This document shows positions 1 through 8,049 of a DNA stretch of 64,000 nt, in pieces. The number at the start of each line of letters is the position of its first letter. Position 1 is the first letter of the stretch. The translations under genes were made by a program, and so were the position numbers. Source of the stretch: JAICLK01 sp963742655 (lineage in GTDB: Bacteria; Patescibacteriota; Saccharimonadia; Saccharimonadales; UBA4665); the NCBI GenBank assembly GCA_963742655.1, contig CAVUMM010000006.1, positions 124,001 through 188,000 on the forward strand, read 5' to 3'. The notes under the pieces are model-generated. The model saw nothing but the letters and a program-made list of their open reading frames with translations, had not been told where the DNA came from and did no database searches.

Positions 1-118
1 TTTTTTCGGCGTCTTGGTCTTTGCTGGCCACATAGGGCGCGCCTTGTATCAAATATGCGAGAAAAAGGATCAGAACAGCCAAGCCGGCCAAAAGCATCAA
101 AAGTACCGCTAAATTCAT
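1..118 (-). CDS. N-terminal fragment of a membrane-anchored protein (runs off the window)
   Basis: Reading leftward from an ATG at 118, the frame stays open to the window edge. It begins with one strongly hydrophobic segment (residues about 3-24, Leu/Ala/Ile rich) followed by a short GAPYV motif and charged residues. A single N-terminal anchor followed by a GAPYV/GAPFV motif is, from memory, seen in small membrane-tethered SAM-dependent methyltransferases of Patescibacteria. The catalytic domain is outside the window, so that identity is only a suggestion. Confidence 0.5.
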   Translation of the reverse strand, partial: MNLAVLLMLLAGLAVLILFLAYLIQGAPYVASKDQDAEK

Positions 119-160
119 TAATTCAATTATATAAAATTTATAATGTGTAATAAAAAGTAA

Positions 161-736
161 TTAGGAACGCGGAAGAATGACGGATTGACCGAAGTCCACC
201 TCAATCGGCATGATTGAACCAACGATACCTTGGACTGTTCGTATTTGACGGCTTTCGAAGTGCGCAGGCAAATATGCACAATTCATTTCAACGGCCTGTT
301 CGGGCCACTCGACATCGGGTCCTATAAAGCTGCCGAGTATGTCGGTGATTTGGTCTCGTTCATCGAGCAATCGTTCATCGTCGATTTTTGCTGTCACGTA
401 TTTATCACCTCTATTGCCAAGCGAAATTTGCAATTCATCCAATTCAATTAGGTCTACGGGTCGTGACAATGATGGCACCTCACTTTGTATTGCTTCGATT
501 ACATCGCCTACCCGGACATCCACCATTCTCATCATTTTTCGTATAATACGTGAACTGACTAATGTCGCTTCGAATCTGCGGCCTCCCGTAAAGGTGCGTA
601 ATTCAGTTCCACCCGGAAAATCTCTTGATGCAATGTCTTGCTCCCAGGCTGCTTTGAACGGGCCGCCTATCGCAGGCCGCAGCACTGCTAACATTGACCT
701 GTTGACAGGAATGTCTAATCTACTAGGGTTGCTCAT
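161..736 (-). CDS. Hypothetical cytosolic protein, 191 aa
   Basis: No family is recognised. The protein is soluble, with no signal peptide or membrane segment, and mixes acidic stretches (around residues 119-145) with predicted alternating alpha/beta structure. The ATG at 736 lies five bases after a TATTAT box on the minus strand with no Shine-Dalgarno, the leaderless pattern of many orphan genes here. It converges on nothing and is separated from the upstream secreted peptidase gene by an AT-rich gap that holds both promoters. Confidence 0.6.
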   Translation of the reverse strand: MSNPSRLDIPVNRSMLAVLRPAIGGPFKAAWEQDIASRDFPGGTELRTFTGGRRFEATLVSSRIIRKMMRMVDVRVGDVIEAIQSEVPSLSRPVDLIELDELQISLGNRGDKYVTAKIDDERLLDERDQITDILGSFIGPDVEWPEQAVEMNCAYLPAHFESRQIRTVQGIVGSIMPIEVDFGQSVILPRS

Positions 737-852
737 AGCGAATAATACTTTCTGGCTGAATCTCGCACTTCACGAGGCAAGCTAAAATATATTATAAGTT
801 ATATTAGAAAAATTAGCAAAATTTCATTAAAGTAATATTTGTAAAAAATAAT

Positions 853-882
853 TTGACAATTGTGTAATTGCTAGTGCATTAT
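853..882 (+). promoter_or_regulatory. Sigma70-type promoter of the G1 peptidase gene, leaderless
   Basis: TTGACA at 853-858 and CATTAT at 877-882 are 18 bases apart. The ATG of the downstream gene is at 890, seven bases after the -10 box, so the transcript probably starts at or within a base or two of the start codon. Confidence 0.65.
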
Positions 883-889
883 CTATTGC

Positions 890-1660
890 ATGAAGCGTTT
901 AGCCCTCGTGGCGTTTGCCACGGCTATGGTAGCACTGCTTGGGGGTGTCGGGCTTGGCGCGTCTCCAAATACGCAATCAATCAATGGCGGAATACGCCAC
1001 CACTTTTTGAAGTACGGCACCAGCAGCAACTGGTCAGGCTATGCCGTAGAAACAAACCTTAAAACACCGCAGAGCAATGCGGTCAGCAACGTTTTGGCGC
1101 AATGGGTCGTGCCAGCTGTTATCTGCACACGAACCACGACGTACTCGGCAATTTGGATCGGCATTGATGGTTATAGCGACAATACCGTAGAGCAAACCGG
1201 CACCAGTCAAGATTGTCGTTCCGGACGGCCGCAATATTATGCCTGGTACGAAATGTATCCGCACAGTATGATTACGACCAATTTGCTTGTGATGCCCGGC
1301 AACTCCATAAGCGCCAGCGTGCAATTTAGCGGAAAAAATGCTTACACGTTGACAATCAACAATCAGACGACCGGTAAAATCTACAATACGACGCAGCGCT
1401 TGAGCAGCGCCAAACGGCAGTCGGCTGAGTGGGTCGTCGAGGCACCGTCGTCGTTCTTTGGCGTATTGCCGCTATCAAACTACGGCACGGCTACATTGAC
1501 GAATGCCAGCACTACTATCAATGGCCGCACTGGCTCGATTTCGGATAGCGGATGGGCTAACGACAAAATTACAATGCAATCGGGCACGATCATCAAAGCC
1601 GCACCGTCTGCCCTGTCGACCGAAGGCAGCAGCTTCAGTGATTCATGGAGTCACAATTAG
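890..1660 (+). CDS. Secreted glutamic endopeptidase, G1 (eqolisin) family
   Basis: Acid endopeptidase using a Gln/Glu dyad, predicted to act outside the cell. Residues 1-24 form a signal peptide (MKR, hydrophobic core, GLGAS cleavage region). The mature part carries the family landmarks in order: SSNWSGYAV (45-53), QWVVP (71-75), IWIGIDGY (88-95), EQTGT with the candidate catalytic Gln102, YYAWYEMYP (116-124), and SAEWVVEAPS (178-187) with the candidate catalytic Glu180 or Glu184. At 256 aa it is close to a mature-size enzyme with hardly any pro-region (about 20 residues), unlike fungal members with long propeptides. It is monocistronic behind a clear leaderless promoter. Family assignment is firm; catalytic residue numbering is inferred from motif order. 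Confidence 0.9.
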   Translation: MKRLALVAFATAMVALLGGVGLGASPNTQSINGGIRHHFLKYGTSSNWSGYAVETNLKTPQSNAVSNVLAQWVVPAVICTRTTTYSAIWIGIDGYSDNTVEQTGTSQDCRSGRPQYYAWYEMYPHSMITTNLLVMPGNSISASVQFSGKNAYTLTINNQTTGKIYNTTQRLSSAKRQSAEWVVEAPSSFFGVLPLSNYGTATLTNASTTINGRTGSISDSGWANDKITMQSGTIIKAAPSALSTEGSSFSDSWSHN

Positions 1661-1745
1661 CCATAGTTTATCTGAATTATCTTAATTAATTTAGTAACAG
1701 TTTACGAGGCAAAATAACAAGTTGAACTAGTTGTTTTCTTTGATC

Positions 1746-2111
1746 TTAGAGCTCTATTGGTTCAACAAAATTTTGGGTGTCACGGGATCTTCGAATCATG
1801 TCCACGAGCACTGCCGGTACTCCGGCAAGTAAATACTTATACGGAATATCTAGTGAAATTTCGCCGCCTCCGTTCCCGTAATCTTGGTCGCGAATTCCGC
1901 TCAAACCATCGGCAGCTACTCTAACCAAGGCGAATCGAATATCGCTGCTTCCGCCCGGTAATTGTACGAGCACCGCACCAAGGGCCAGCTTGCCAGGTTC
2001 CTGCCCTGGCAGCACACGGTACGCGACATCCGGCGGGACAGGAATCTCGGTTGGGCTGGCGCCTAAAATCATATCCGGATACGCTACGCTACTTGATTCG
2101 GCTTGCGACAT
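1746..2111 (-). CDS. Hypothetical protein, 121 aa
   Basis: No recognised family. A short soluble protein rich in Pro/Gly at its start and mainly predicted beta, with a GNGGGE turn near residue 80. It starts at an ATG at 2111 close after an AT-rich box, with no Shine-Dalgarno. The next transcription unit on the same strand is the candidate small RNA ending at about 2165, which has its own terminator, so this gene seems to be transcribed on its own. Confidence 0.55.
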   Translation of the reverse strand: MSQAESSSVAYPDMILGASPTEIPVPPDVAYRVLPGQEPGKLALGAVLVQLPGGSSDIRFALVRVAADGLSGIRDQDYGNGGGEISLDIPYKYLLAGVPAVLVDMIRRSRDTQNFVEPIEL

Positions 2112-2163
2112 TCAAATATTCTTGCATTTTAATATTTGCTTAGTCAACTTTGCCGAGCGCCGT

Positions 2164-2197
2164 AAAACAAAAAGGAGCCGTTTGACGGGCTCCTTTC
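2164..2197 (-). terminator. Rho-independent terminator of the candidate small RNA
   Basis: Read on the minus strand, AAAGGAGCC pairs with GGCTCCTTT around a CGTCAAAC loop and runs into TTTTTGTTTT. Stem, loop and U tract are all visible. It lies 53 bases upstream of the start codon of the gene ending at 1746, so it insulates that gene. Confidence 0.7.
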
Positions 2198-2252
2198 TGG
2201 TCGCAACTTCCGCCGTTGCCGGCTTCTGTTGCTGACCACCTCACGATGGCTG
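2165..2252 (-). ncRNA. Candidate structured small RNA with own promoter and terminator
   Basis: On the minus strand, TTGACA (2286-2281), 16 bases, then TATAGT (2264-2259) gives a strong promoter, with a start expected near 2252. The following 88 bases contain no credible reading frame. They can fold into a hairpin with a GUGA tetraloop (CCATC/GGTGG) or, exclusive with it, a longer stem TGGTC/GACCA stacked on GCAAC/GTTGC and GCCG/CGGC closed by a GCAA tetraloop, with AGAA/GGAA opposing purines. A GC-rich terminator with a U tract ends the unit. It does not match the SRP, tmRNA, RNase P or 6S patterns I know. Class unknown. Confidence 0.5.
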
Positions 2253-2279
2253 ACTACCACTATAAAGTACCCAAAGTAT

Positions 2280-2307
2280 TTGTCAACAAGAAAATATATT
2301 TTATAAC
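2280..2307 (+). promoter_or_regulatory. Promoter of the membrane-protein gene, overlapping the small-RNA promoter
   Basis: TTGTCA (2280-2285), 16 bases, TATAAC (2302-2307). The -35 element shares bases with the minus-strand TTGACA (2286-2281) of the small RNA, so the two divergent promoters cannot both be occupied by polymerase at once. The ATG at 2314 is six bases after the -10 box. Confidence 0.55.
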
Positions 2308-2313
2308 ATGCTA

Positions 2314-2937
2314 ATGTTTACTTCTGTGGATAAGTGGCAAGTATTTCCTGCTAAACTGAAGTTTATGGCTGGTCAGATGGCAGTCCGGTATGTGCAGATT
2401 AGCCAGATATGTTTGTACGGTTTTCTGACAGTTTGCACACTTTTATTGCCGCATTTTTTGTTTGAGCGAAACGAAGGCGGCGTCAGCAATTTCGGCGTGC
2501 ACGCAGTTACGGCAATTCCCTACAGCTTGGCCTTCGGGCTTGGCGGTATTTATATGCTACGCGCGGCTGCCGCACTACCAAGCGATACCCGCTCGAAAAA
2601 TACGCTAAGATATGTGTTAACAGCTCTGGGCGTGCTTATGCTGCTTGTTCTCGCTACAACTTATCCGTATAAAGTTAACAGCCTGTTCGACAATTTTCAT
2701 ATTGCCGTGTCCGAGCTGTATTTTTTCGCTGAATTTACAGCCGGTATCTGGTTTGCGGCGTATCTATCAAGAAATACTATAAATTTCCTGCTGATGGGCC
2801 TGCAGATCATAGGATTGTTGCTTGCCCTTTTCACTCTGCTAGGTTTATTGCACATTCTGTTTTTGTCGCAAATCATGGCTGGCGGAGCGTTTGCAATACT
2901 GATGGTTCGCTCGGTATCGAACGCAACCATTCATTAG
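2314..2937 (+). CDS. Polytopic membrane protein, about 207 aa, unknown function
   Basis: Six hydrophobic segments can be drawn after a short charged N-terminus. A conserved-looking loop FERNEGGVSNFG (about residues 48-60) follows the first segment. No catalytic motif is seen. It resembles DUF998-like small membrane proteins in layout only, so no function is given. An ATG two codons upstream (2308) touches the -10 box; 2314 is preferred because it fits the leaderless spacing seen throughout the window. Confidence 0.6.
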   Translation: MFTSVDKWQVFPAKLKFMAGQMAVRYVQISQICLYGFLTVCTLLLPHFLFERNEGGVSNFGVHAVTAIPYSLAFGLGGIYMLRAAAALPSDTRSKNTLRYVLTALGVLMLLVLATTYPYKVNSLFDNFHIAVSELYFFAEFTAGIWFAAYLSRNTINFLLMGLQIIGLLLALFTLLGLLHILFLSQIMAGGAFAILMVRSVSNATIH

Positions 2938-3033
2938 TTTATACTTGTCAGCACGTCCTTCAATCACCCCGTGATTCCTTTTGGCAAGCCCATTTGAATT
3001 TCAACATACAAACTTTTCATATACGTGAAACAA

Positions 3034-3714
3034 TTACGGGTTGCTGTATTGCCAGCGACCCCAGAATTGGGGTTGTGCGTTGACTGCGTGTATCTCTTCG
3101 AGCATGGCTTTGCCGGTTGCCAGCGCATCAATCCTGTCAAACATATTATCGGGGTCGCCGAGCGGTGTGACGCTCATATAGCCATGGCCGTTTTTGCCGG
3201 CTTCGTAATTCCATATTTCCTCACCTGTCGGCGGCATTTCCCCGTATTCTTCGAGACGCAGATTTCCCTCATTGTTTACGTAAAAGTAGGGCACATTATC
3301 AGTAATGGCTTTACCGTCTTTCATTTCGAATGAGCCAACATTGATCTGCGCATCATTGTCCGGGCTCAGGCCCCAATCCTGTGCGAGAACTAGCGTGTTG
3401 CCATTGGCAAAAAAACGTTCGTTGGATATCGCCCTGACGGTATACCCAAGCCTGTCTGTACCTCTGTCCGCGATGAGCAAAATTTCGCGCGTGATGCCGG
3501 CTTGTCCTTTAGAGGCGTTTTGCGGCGGCACTCTGTAGAGCGTCCAACAGAAATCGGCGCTGAGGCCCGTCATGCTCAGGCAGGAAAAAGCGTAACCGCG
3601 CAACGCGTCACATCTAGTTTCATATTTCTTGAGCAATCGAGCCTGGTCCGGCGAGCTCAGATTAAGCCCGCGCAACGACATTTTACGATCTGGCCCTGGT
3701 GTAAGTTCTCCCAT
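3034..3714 (-). CDS. Hypothetical protein, 226 aa
   Basis: No family recognised. Soluble, with several Cys and Trp residues in the first third (CDALRGYAFSCL, DFCWTLY) and beta-rich middle and end. The minus-strand start at 3714 follows TATAAT by seven bases, with no Shine-Dalgarno, and is read as leaderless. It stands alone between the membrane protein at 2.3-2.9 kb and the divergently transcribed gene at 3819. Confidence 0.6.
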   Translation of the reverse strand: MGELTPGPDRKMSLRGLNLSSPDQARLLKKYETRCDALRGYAFSCLSMTGLSADFCWTLYRVPPQNASKGQAGITREILLIADRGTDRLGYTVRAISNERFFANGNTLVLAQDWGLSPDNDAQINVGSFEMKDGKAITDNVPYFYVNNEGNLRLEEYGEMPPTGEEIWNYEAGKNGHGYMSVTPLGDPDNMFDRIDALATGKAMLEEIHAVNAQPQFWGRWQYSNP

Positions 3715-3818
3715 ACATTATATTATATCCGTCTCAGGCAAATTATGGGGGACCATAGCACAAATATTCGTGCTAAATCAAGAATTGTTTCATAGCTTAT
3801 ATACTATAAAATATATGT

Positions 3819-5036
3819 GTGTCAGAAGTGGAGTTAGGCGGAACATACAAACGATTTTATGATACACAATCAAAGGTGTTACTTGATTATGATGTAGCGG
3901 CTGAGCGAGTAGCTGCCGGACATGATGCAATAGTAGATCTTCGCGAAGTGTTAATGGCGCGAGAATTTCCATTAGACCCAAATTTATTTAAAGACGCGCG
4001 GGATGCAAAAAGAACCGAAACAGCAGGCTGGGATACGGAGCGATATCGAGAGTATGGCAAATGGGTTGCTTGGCTCGTAGAGACGCCGGATGGCCAACCG
4101 CGGCCGGTCACTCAGTATCACCTGGAACGAATGTACACGATGGGGCTTGGTCCATATGGGCGTACAATGTTGGGCCGACTAGCTCTGTCGGGTATGTTAG
4201 AATTTCGCAAATTCATTGGCGGATCGATCGGATATGTCAGGGGCTATTATGCGAATTGGGATGCGGAAAAGTATGCCAAGTATGCACGGCGGGTCGAAAA
4301 AACTGCGAACGGTCGCAGACCGAGCGAAAAAGATTATAATGCTGCAGCGGCGCGTGGCTGGGGGCCTACTGTTCGTGCCATTCAACTTAGCCGATTTGGC
4401 AGTATTTCGGCTGTCAATGAACTTATCTGGTATCCGGACGTACCCAATATGGATGAAGATGATGTTGTATTCTGGGGTGCCAGAGTGATGCTGGCGAATG
4501 AGGGAAAATTAAGCTCAAAAATGGTACAGATTCTGGGTGCAAGGCACCGCGGTCCTGGCCGCGGGGGGGTGCTCAATAAGTTTGAAACGTGGGATAGTTT
4601 TATAAAGAGATCCCGAGAACAATATGAATTTGATATTGCGCAAGCCGAAGCATCTCGCAACCGCAAGCTTGCACGATATAATGCGATGATTGATGCCGGA
4701 ATCATGTCACCGGATTTTGCGTTGCTTTCGGATGAAACGTTCTTTGAAGTAGCGGGTCGGTTTGTGGTCGTGCATCATTGCGTCCCCGACATAAGCCCGA
4801 TTCGCAAACATACCATTGCCTGCGGGACATCGGGTAGTCTTAAGTCGGAATTGAAAAAGTCGCGCCCCCAGCTAACAGACGGGTTTATCGAATCCGCGGC
4901 CCTGATGTTGGAAGTTTCTGATGATGTATGGCCACTCGATGATGGATTGCAGCATTTGCGTGTAACAGAAGCCGAATGGGAAGTGGTGCGGCGGCAATAC
5001 AGGGCTCGAAAAAGAAATCGCCGAAAAAATAAGTAA
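3819..5036 (+). CDS. Hypothetical protein with HNR-like repeats, 405 aa
   Basis: Starts with GTG eight bases after TATAAA (3805-3810), leaderless style. The middle carries a pattern GRRPSEKDY...GWGPTVRAI...FGS followed by a second, looser unit (NEGKLSSKMV...RHRGPGRGGV...FETWDSF). That Gly-x-x-Pro-Thr/Ser then Phe-Gly-Ser-Trp spacing recalls the small DNA-binding homing-endonuclease-associated repeat (HNR). Between them is a YPDVP motif. The C-terminus is very basic (RRQYRARKRNRRKNK), which fits nucleic-acid binding. No nuclease motif is visible. DNA binding is a moderate inference and the role is unknown. Confidence 0.6.
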   Translation: MSEVELGGTYKRFYDTQSKVLLDYDVAAERVAAGHDAIVDLREVLMAREFPLDPNLFKDARDAKRTETAGWDTERYREYGKWVAWLVETPDGQPRPVTQYHLERMYTMGLGPYGRTMLGRLALSGMLEFRKFIGGSIGYVRGYYANWDAEKYAKYARRVEKTANGRRPSEKDYNAAAARGWGPTVRAIQLSRFGSISAVNELIWYPDVPNMDEDDVVFWGARVMLANEGKLSSKMVQILGARHRGPGRGGVLNKFETWDSFIKRSREQYEFDIAQAEASRNRKLARYNAMIDAGIMSPDFALLSDETFFEVAGRFVVVHHCVPDISPIRKHTIACGTSGSLKSELKKSRPQLTDGFIESAALMLEVSDDVWPLDDGLQHLRVTEAEWEVVRRQYRARKRNRRKNK

Positions 5037-5055
5037 CCAAGCGTTGGCTGCAGAT

Positions 5056-5430
5056 TTACTCCAGTTCGTGGATGCGCTTGTGGTTGAGGCCGAAATAGTG
5101 GGCCATTTCGTGCCAGACGGTGTGTTTGATCTGCTCTTTCAATGCGCGTTCGTCACGGCTGACGGCGGTGATGGGATTTTTGAATATGGTGATTTTATCA
5201 GGAGTAATTTTGGTCACGCCGTTGTAACGTTGCGGCAGCGGCAGGCCTTCGTACAGGCCGAATAATGTTTGGTTGCAGTGGAGTTTCAGCTCGGTTCGCT
5301 GTTGCGGGGTGGGGTCGTCGGCGATGACTATCGCTACGTTCTGCTTCATGCGCTGGACATATTCCTGCGGCAACTCGCTCAAAGCCTGGTCGATCAAATC
5401 GTCAAATTGTTCGTCGGAAATCTGCATCAT
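5056..5430 (-). CDS. Zincin-like metallopeptidase family protein, 124 aa
   Basis: A small minimal metallopeptidase of the zincin_1 type (PF06262-like). The C-terminus carries HEMAHYFGLNH (residues 107-117), matching HExxHxxGxxH with three candidate zinc ligands (His107, His111, His117) and the catalytic Glu108. The N-terminal half is the alpha/beta scaffold typical of this short family, and the length is usual. It is cytosolic, with no signal peptide. Its substrate is unknown, as for the whole family. Its stop is 19 bases from that of the convergent gene at 3819-5036. Confidence 0.85.
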   Translation of the reverse strand: MMQISDEQFDDLIDQALSELPQEYVQRMKQNVAIVIADDPTPQQRTELKLHCNQTLFGLYEGLPLPQRYNGVTKITPDKITIFKNPITAVSRDERALKEQIKHTVWHEMAHYFGLNHKRIHELE

Positions 5431-5561
5431 CGTGCAATGATTGTATCAAAAATATACAAAGTATAGTAACAAATTTTCCAATTTCTCCTGGGTTGTTAGA
5501 CAGTTTGTCATTTCGGCTCCTGATCGGGGTCGAGGGCGGGCTCCGGCCGGTATTCGGTCAA

Positions 5562-6104
5562 TCAGGACGACTCCTCATGCAAACTTTCCATTAATTGTTC
5601 CATACTTGTTTGCAGTGTGGTCTCGGTTGCAGCAAAATGAGCGACGCCAGCACCCATAAATAGCGCATTGCCAAGGTCTCGGTCGGCCATTCCCAGCGGG
5701 CCTCGATTAGCAATAACAAATTCATAAAATCCTGCAGCTTGTTCATCAAAGTCCGAGAGCAGCTGCCTGGGATTGACATCGAGAAGGCGCTGTTTGGTGA
5801 GTGGCGAAATGGGAAGTTGTGTCCTGTCATATGCGGTACAGTCGGCCGCAGCGTACAGCTGGGTACCGCGGTAGCTCATCTCGGCAATCTCGATATTTGA
5901 AGCATTAAGCGTGGACATCACTCGTGCCCCGATGATATGCCGAAATAACCGTTGTGTCGACAATTCACCTAGCGCCGCAACACCGGCCGTAGACAAATAC
6001 CGGCGAACCGTTTCCCCGCTTGCGTCAGAGCCGCCCCAGCGTTCCTCAAGTAGTCGTCGCTTGCTTGCATCAAAAGTGGCTGGAAATTCGCTGTTAAACG
6101 GCAT
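5562..6104 (-). CDS. Hypothetical protein, 180 aa
   Basis: No family recognised. Soluble and mostly helical by composition, with no motif or membrane segment. The start at 6104 is eight bases after a TATATT box and lacks a Shine-Dalgarno. The gene is short and isolated between the zincin and glutamate dehydrogenase, all on the minus strand but with separate promoters. Confidence 0.55.
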   Translation of the reverse strand: MPFNSEFPATFDASKRRLLEERWGGSDASGETVRRYLSTAGVAALGELSTQRLFRHIIGARVMSTLNASNIEIAEMSYRGTQLYAAADCTAYDRTQLPISPLTKQRLLDVNPRQLLSDFDEQAAGFYEFVIANRGPLGMADRDLGNALFMGAGVAHFAATETTLQTSMEQLMESLHEESS

Positions 6105-6196
6105 AACTATAAAATATAAAAATACATTGCATTGCCTGTCAAGCGATTTATATGTTGGTTTTGGGTTTAACGCAGTTGAAATCGGCAGCTTTTCGG

Positions 6197-7399
6197 CTAC
6201 GTTAACCGGTTTATGGCGTTGGCGAAGGCGGCTTCTTTAATTGACAAATGCTTGTTCTTGGCAGTTTTGAGGGTATCATTGGCGGCCCGGACCATATATT
6301 CTTCGAGTTCAGCGTTGACTTTTGGTTCCGACCAGTGCTCGCCGGCTTTGTTTTGCAGCCATTCCAGGTAGCTGACGATTACGCCGCCGGCATTGGCGAT
6401 GATGTCCGGCATAATGGTGACGCCGCGGCTTGTCAGGTATTCGTCCGCGGCAAAATTGACCGGGCCGTTAGCCAGTTCGACGATGTATCTGGCTTTGACC
6501 TGCTTCATGTTGACTTCGGTTATGGCGTCGCCGAGCGCGGCGAGCACCAGCACATCAACTTCGAGTCCGGTAATCGCATCGCTGTCGATAACTTCGACAC
6601 CCGGCTGTTTGTAATCCGCGAAACGGCTGCCTTTTTGTTTGTACGCTTCAAGCGTTTTGGCGCTAAGTCCTTTGGCCGAATATACGGCTGCCCCGGAATC
6701 GCTAGCCGCAACCAGCTTCCAATCGGGATGTTCGCGTTCGGAAATGGTGCTGAAGTAGGAGCCGACGTTGCCGAATCCCTGCACCGCAATAGTGATGTGA
6801 TTATCAAGCATTCCGTCGTGTTCGAGCAGTTCGCGCAGGGCTATGACGCCGCCGCGGCCGGTGGCCGACTCACGTCCTTCGCTGCCATTGTTGGTTAACG
6901 TTTTGCCAGTAAAGCTGGCTTTGGTGTTGTCACCGGTCAAGATTTCATATTCGTCCACCATCCAATCGATGATGCGGCCGTCGGTATTCACGTCCGGCGC
7001 CGGAACGTCAATGTCCGGGCCGATGTGCTCCAGCAGATGCGAGACATACTGGCGGCTAAGTTCCTCAAGTTCTTGACCATTGAGTTCTCGCGGATTGACC
7101 GCAACTCCGCCCTTGCCGCCGCCGAGCGGCAATCCGACGGCTGCCGTTTTGAAACTCATGAGCGTCGCCAGGGCGCGCACTTCATCCAAGCTGACTTCCG
7201 GATGAAAGCGAATGCCGCCTTTGTACGGCCCGCGTTTATTGCTGTGCTGTACCCGATACGCTGGGAATGTCTTGCCGTTTTTCAAAGTGATATCAAAAAC
7301 ATGCTCTTTGTCGATGGCGATGAGCGCCGCGATGGTTGCATCGTCAAGACCGATTTTTTTGCCGACATTCGCGATAAGTGAATGTGTCGTATCTAACAT
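6197..7399 (-). CDS. gdhA: Glutamate dehydrogenase
   Basis: Oxidative deamination of glutamate to 2-oxoglutarate and ammonia with NAD(P), or the reverse; cytosolic. PYKGGIRFHP (58-67) and LPLGGGKGG (90-98, catalytic Lys96) form the glutamate site; SATGRGG and VQGFGNVGS (Rossmann dinucleotide loop) and ANAGGVIVSYLEW follow in the usual order. At 400 aa it is in the normal range for short hexameric enzymes (about 410-450) and appears intact. Cofactor preference cannot be settled by eye. In a cell with little amino-acid metabolism it would link imported amino acids to redox balance. It is monocistronic. Confidence 0.95.
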   Translation of the reverse strand: MLDTTHSLIANVGKKIGLDDATIAALIAIDKEHVFDITLKNGKTFPAYRVQHSNKRGPYKGGIRFHPEVSLDEVRALATLMSFKTAAVGLPLGGGKGGVAVNPRELNGQELEELSRQYVSHLLEHIGPDIDVPAPDVNTDGRIIDWMVDEYEILTGDNTKASFTGKTLTNNGSEGRESATGRGGVIALRELLEHDGMLDNHITIAVQGFGNVGSYFSTISEREHPDWKLVAASDSGAAVYSAKGLSAKTLEAYKQKGSRFADYKQPGVEVIDSDAITGLEVDVLVLAALGDAITEVNMKQVKARYIVELANGPVNFAADEYLTSRGVTIMPDIIANAGGVIVSYLEWLQNKAGEHWSEPKVNAELEEYMVRAANDTLKTAKNKHLSIKEAAFANAINRLT

Positions 7400-7429
7400 A
7401 GTGGCTAAATTGTAGCAGAGAATGAGATA

Positions 7430-7936
7430 CTATCGCCCAACAATTTGGCTGCCGAGCAAAAACCGCGCAGCACTCTTCAGGATTCGTTTGTATCTTTTCG
7501 CGGACAAATGCTCGGGCGCCGAAGAAGCTTCCGGACTTTGCTGTCGGCGCGCGATTACCGCTAGACAGTCATCGTGGTTATGCGCCGCTGCTTTTGCCAG
7601 TAATGCGGCAATATCGCGATCGAATATTTGTTCGTATTGTGGTTCGGGTATACTCATGGCGGCACGCAAACTCATGTCGTCAATTTTTATTACTGCATCA
7701 ACCGCGCAGAGTCCGACGAAAAATTCCGGCTTTAACTCGGATTCGCTCGCACAGTTTACGAGCCGATCGTCGCGTTGCAAAAGCACTGATTCCAATCTAA
7801 TGGCGTGTTCAAAGACTCCGGGCAGACTGTCCCAGAAAAAGTTCGCATAGCCCGGGGTTGAAGAAAAACGCACGGAGGCGTGTTCTTTCGCGAAAAGTTC
7901 GCAGACAGATCCCAATATTTCATCCCTGACACCCAT
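7430..7936 (-). CDS. Hypothetical protein, 168 aa
   Basis: No family recognised. Helical, with several His and Asp residues (AHNHDD near residue 117) but no assignable HD-domain or other catalytic pattern. The start at 7936 is six bases after TACAAT on the minus strand, leaderless style. It lies 30 bases upstream of gdhA but has its own promoter. Confidence 0.55.
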   Translation of the reverse strand: MGVRDEILGSVCELFAKEHASVRFSSTPGYANFFWDSLPGVFEHAIRLESVLLQRDDRLVNCASESELKPEFFVGLCAVDAVIKIDDMSLRAAMSIPEPQYEQIFDRDIAALLAKAAAHNHDDCLAVIARRQQSPEASSAPEHLSAKRYKRILKSAARFLLGSQIVGR

Positions 7937-7971
7937 ATTCAGATTGTACCAGATAGAAATTGCCCGTACTG

Positions 7972-8049
7972 GAGCGGGCGCGGATGTGGAGTTTTTGTAT
8001 GAAGCCTGGGTGGCCTCGAATACGGCTCCACACCGCGCCTTGCCCGCTC
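7972..8049 (-). terminator. Very long multi-segment hairpin at the end of a membrane-protein gene
   Basis: Nested complementary arms GAGCGGGC (7972-7979)/GCCCGCTC (8042-8049), GCGCGG/CCGCGC and GTGGAG (7986-7991)/CTCCAC (8026-8031), with an inner GCC/GGC, fold 78 bases into one extended stem beginning at the stop codon of the upstream membrane gene. It is much larger than needed for termination and no good U tract follows. It may act as a 3-prime stabiliser. Confidence 0.5.

Noticed and set aside
2165..2252. SRP RNA as identity of the small RNA
   Set aside because: It lacks the AGCAGCC and GGAA-loop helix-8 consensus and the symmetric loop expected of SRP domain IV.
6248..6898. Plus-strand open frame of 216 codons inside gdhA
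   Set aside because: Complement of a well-conserved enzyme gene; no independent support.
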